From NCBI GenBank assembly GCA_934502625.1, contig CAKSUQ010000039.1:1-6085 (forward strand): a stretch of 6,085 nucleotides of DNA, read 5' to 3'. The stretch is from an uncultured Gemmiger sp. (GTDB lineage Bacteria; Bacillota; Clostridia; Oscillospirales; Ruminococcaceae). Below, piece after piece: positions 4,773 to 6,085 of the stretch (position 1 is the first letter of the stretch; the number at the start of each line of letters is the position of its first letter). The notes beneath the pieces were generated by a model. It was not told the DNA's origin. It saw only the letters and a list, made by a program, of their open reading frames with translations, and ran no database searches. The position numbers and the translations under genes are program-made.

Positions 4773-6085
4773 ATGTTAGTTGAAACCAAAGCCCGCGTGG
4801 GCGTGTTTGCCATCGCGCTGGGCGCGTACCTGCCCCAGTTCCCGCAGTTGGTGCCAGAGTTTGAGGGCCAGTATGCCGACTTCAAAAAGACGCTGCCGGA
4901 TACCGTCGAGGTCATCGACGGCGGCATCGTCACCACCAAGGAGCAGTCGATGGCGGCAGGTGACAAGTTCCGCGCGGCGGACGTTGATTTGGTCATTTTG
5001 CAGCTGCTGACCTACGCTACCTCGTACAATATGCTGCCTGCTGTGCGCGACCTCAATGTGCCGGTTGTGCTGGTCAACGTGCAGAAAAAGAAAGCCCCGG
5101 ACTACGCCAACACGGACATCCCCACTTGGCTGGGCACGCTGTATGCCTGCGGTGCGGTCGGTGAGATGGTCGCCGATTTGGAGCGCGCCGGCAAGCGCCA
5201 TGCCGTTATCACCGGTGTGGTCGAGGGCGGTGACCCCACCGTGCAGGCTGAGATTGAAGATTGGTGCCGTGCCGCTCAGGTGCGCCGCCGCTTCCGCGAT
5301 ACAAACCTCGCCCAGATCGGCCGCCCCTATCCCGGCATGATGGATCTGTACATCGACGAGACGAACCTGTACAACCGCATGTGGCTCTACACCAAGCAGT
5401 TCGATTGGGAGAAGATGTGGGCCATTGCCGACAATATCACCGATGAAAATGCCATTCGCGCCAAGGCGCAGGACATTCTCGACACCTTTGACATCGAGGG
5501 CGGGGGCACCATCGAGAAGGTCTGGGATATGGCTCGCTATGTGGTCGCGTTTGAGCAGTGGGTCAAGGACGAGAAGATCGCCTTTGTGGCCAGCCACTAT
5601 GACGGCTTTGCGCAGGGCAAGGCGGGCGTGCTGGATTCGATGCTGATCCCCGCGTTCTCGATGCTTATTAAGCAGGGCGTTGCCTGTGCTGTCGAGGGTG
5701 ATATTAAGGTAGCGATGGCCATGTCCATCCTCAAGACCATCTCCGGCTGCGGCCAGCTGAGCGAGATGTACTCCATTGACTTCAACGAGGATATCTGTAT
5801 CATCGGCCACTCCGGCTCCGGCGATGCCGACATCTCTCAGGCTAAAAAGCCGACCATGAAGATCGTGCCGGTGTTCCACGGCAAGACCGGCGGCGGCTAC
5901 CTGACCCAGTTCTACCCGCCGGTGGGCGATGTGACCTACCTCGGCATCACGCAGGACAAGGACGGCCACTTCAAATTTGTTGTGGCCGAGGGCGTCAACG
6001 AGCCGGGTCCCATCTTCACCTTTGGCGATACCAACATGCGCACCCGGTTCAGCTGCGGCGCACGCGAGTTCTGCAACCGCTGGAG
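4773..6085 (+). CDS. L-arabinose/L-fucose isomerase superfamily protein, 3' end outside the window
   Basis: 437 codons are present and the frame is open at the window edge; relatives are about 480-500 residues. The start has a perfect AAGGAGG (4761-4767), whose first A is the last base of the rhaB stop, and 5-bp spacing, so translation is probably coupled. The N-terminal half has the family's Rossmann-like features: VGVFAIALGAYLPQFP (9-24), VDLVILQLLTYATSYNMLPA with nearby VPVVLVNVQ, and ACGAVGEMVADL. Candidate Mn2+ ligands follow the AraA pattern: Glu308 in VEGDIK, Glu331 in SEMYSIDF and His346 in IIGHSG; E. coli AraA uses Glu306, Glu333 and His350. The fourth ligand (His450 in AraA) would fall just past the window. 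It should interconvert an aldose and a ketose. Beside rhaB the likely pair is L-rhamnose/L-rhamnulose, but L-fucose or another 6-deoxy or 6-substituted sugar is possible. It is not a typical RhaA or RhaI. Confidence 0.85.
   Translation, partial: MLVETKARVGVFAIALGAYLPQFPQLVPEFEGQYADFKKTLPDTVEVIDGGIVTTKEQSMAAGDKFRAADVDLVILQLLTYATSYNMLPAVRDLNVPVVLVNVQKKKAPDYANTDIPTWLGTLYACGAVGEMVADLERAGKRHAVITGVVEGGDPTVQAEIEDWCRAAQVRRRFRDTNLAQIGRPYPGMMDLYIDETNLYNRMWLYTKQFDWEKMWAIADNITDENAIRAKAQDILDTFDIEGGGTIEKVWDMARYVVAFEQWVKDEKIAFVASHYDGFAQGKAGVLDSMLIPAFSMLIKQGVACAVEGDIKVAMAMSILKTISGCGQLSEMYSIDFNEDICIIGHSGSGDADISQAKKPTMKIVPVFHGKTGGGYLTQFYPPVGDVTYLGITQDKDGHFKFVVAEGVNEPGPIFTFGDTNMRTRFSCGAREFCNRW

Noticed and set aside
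4776..5969. 397-codon minus-strand open frame opposite the isomerase
   Set aside because: It is a shadow frame. The plus strand encodes a protein with clear isomerase motifs through the whole length.
1..6085. CRISPR array, rRNA or riboswitch
   Set aside because: I found no regularly spaced short repeats, no rRNA-like segments, and no conserved riboswitch core in the rhaB or regulator leaders.

Overview
The window looks like chromosomal DNA of a GC-rich clostridial Firmicute, most likely a gut Oscillospiraceae/Ruminococcaceae of the Faecalibacterium-Subdoligranulum-Gemmiger type. That placement is inference from the strong AGGAGG-type ribosome binding sites, GC-rich codon use, the sugar genes and the palindromic repeats; nothing in the window proves a genus.

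Layout. Positions 1-91 hold the end of an ABC exporter ATPase. Positions 92-2302 are a scrapyard of broken genes and mobile-element debris: a chimeric membrane-protein pseudogene (205-766), two copies of a 164-bp sequence in inverted orientation (842-1005 and 1610-1773), a tRNA 3' end (about 1006-1043), a second copy of the last 22 bases of that tRNA end (1191-1212), two tRNA-style terminators, a pair of tandem GC-rich hairpins, a frameshifted small gene (1477-1637), the C-terminal remnant of a superfamily I helicase on the minus strand (about 1876-2223), and the last 25 codons of a plus-strand gene (ending 2302). I see no intact gene from 92 to 2322.

Positions 2323-6085 are intact sugar-catabolism DNA: an AraC-family regulator on the minus strand, a 132-bp divergent promoter region, rhamnulokinase rhaB on the plus strand, and, 11 bp further, an isomerase of the L-arabinose/L-fucose isomerase superfamily that runs off the window end. 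Working model: the regulator senses a 6-deoxy sugar and controls the divergent operon, the isomerase turns the aldose into the ketose, and RhaB phosphorylates the ketose for a downstream aldolase. An arabinose-isomerase-like enzyme in the place usually taken by RhaA or RhaI is the most interesting metabolic point.

The most interesting structural point is the inverted pair at 842-1773. Each copy carries a tandem TGACCAC motif, a terminator hairpin and possible tails of two convergent genes. Copy 1 abuts a tRNA 3' end, as the end of a tRNA-integrating element would.
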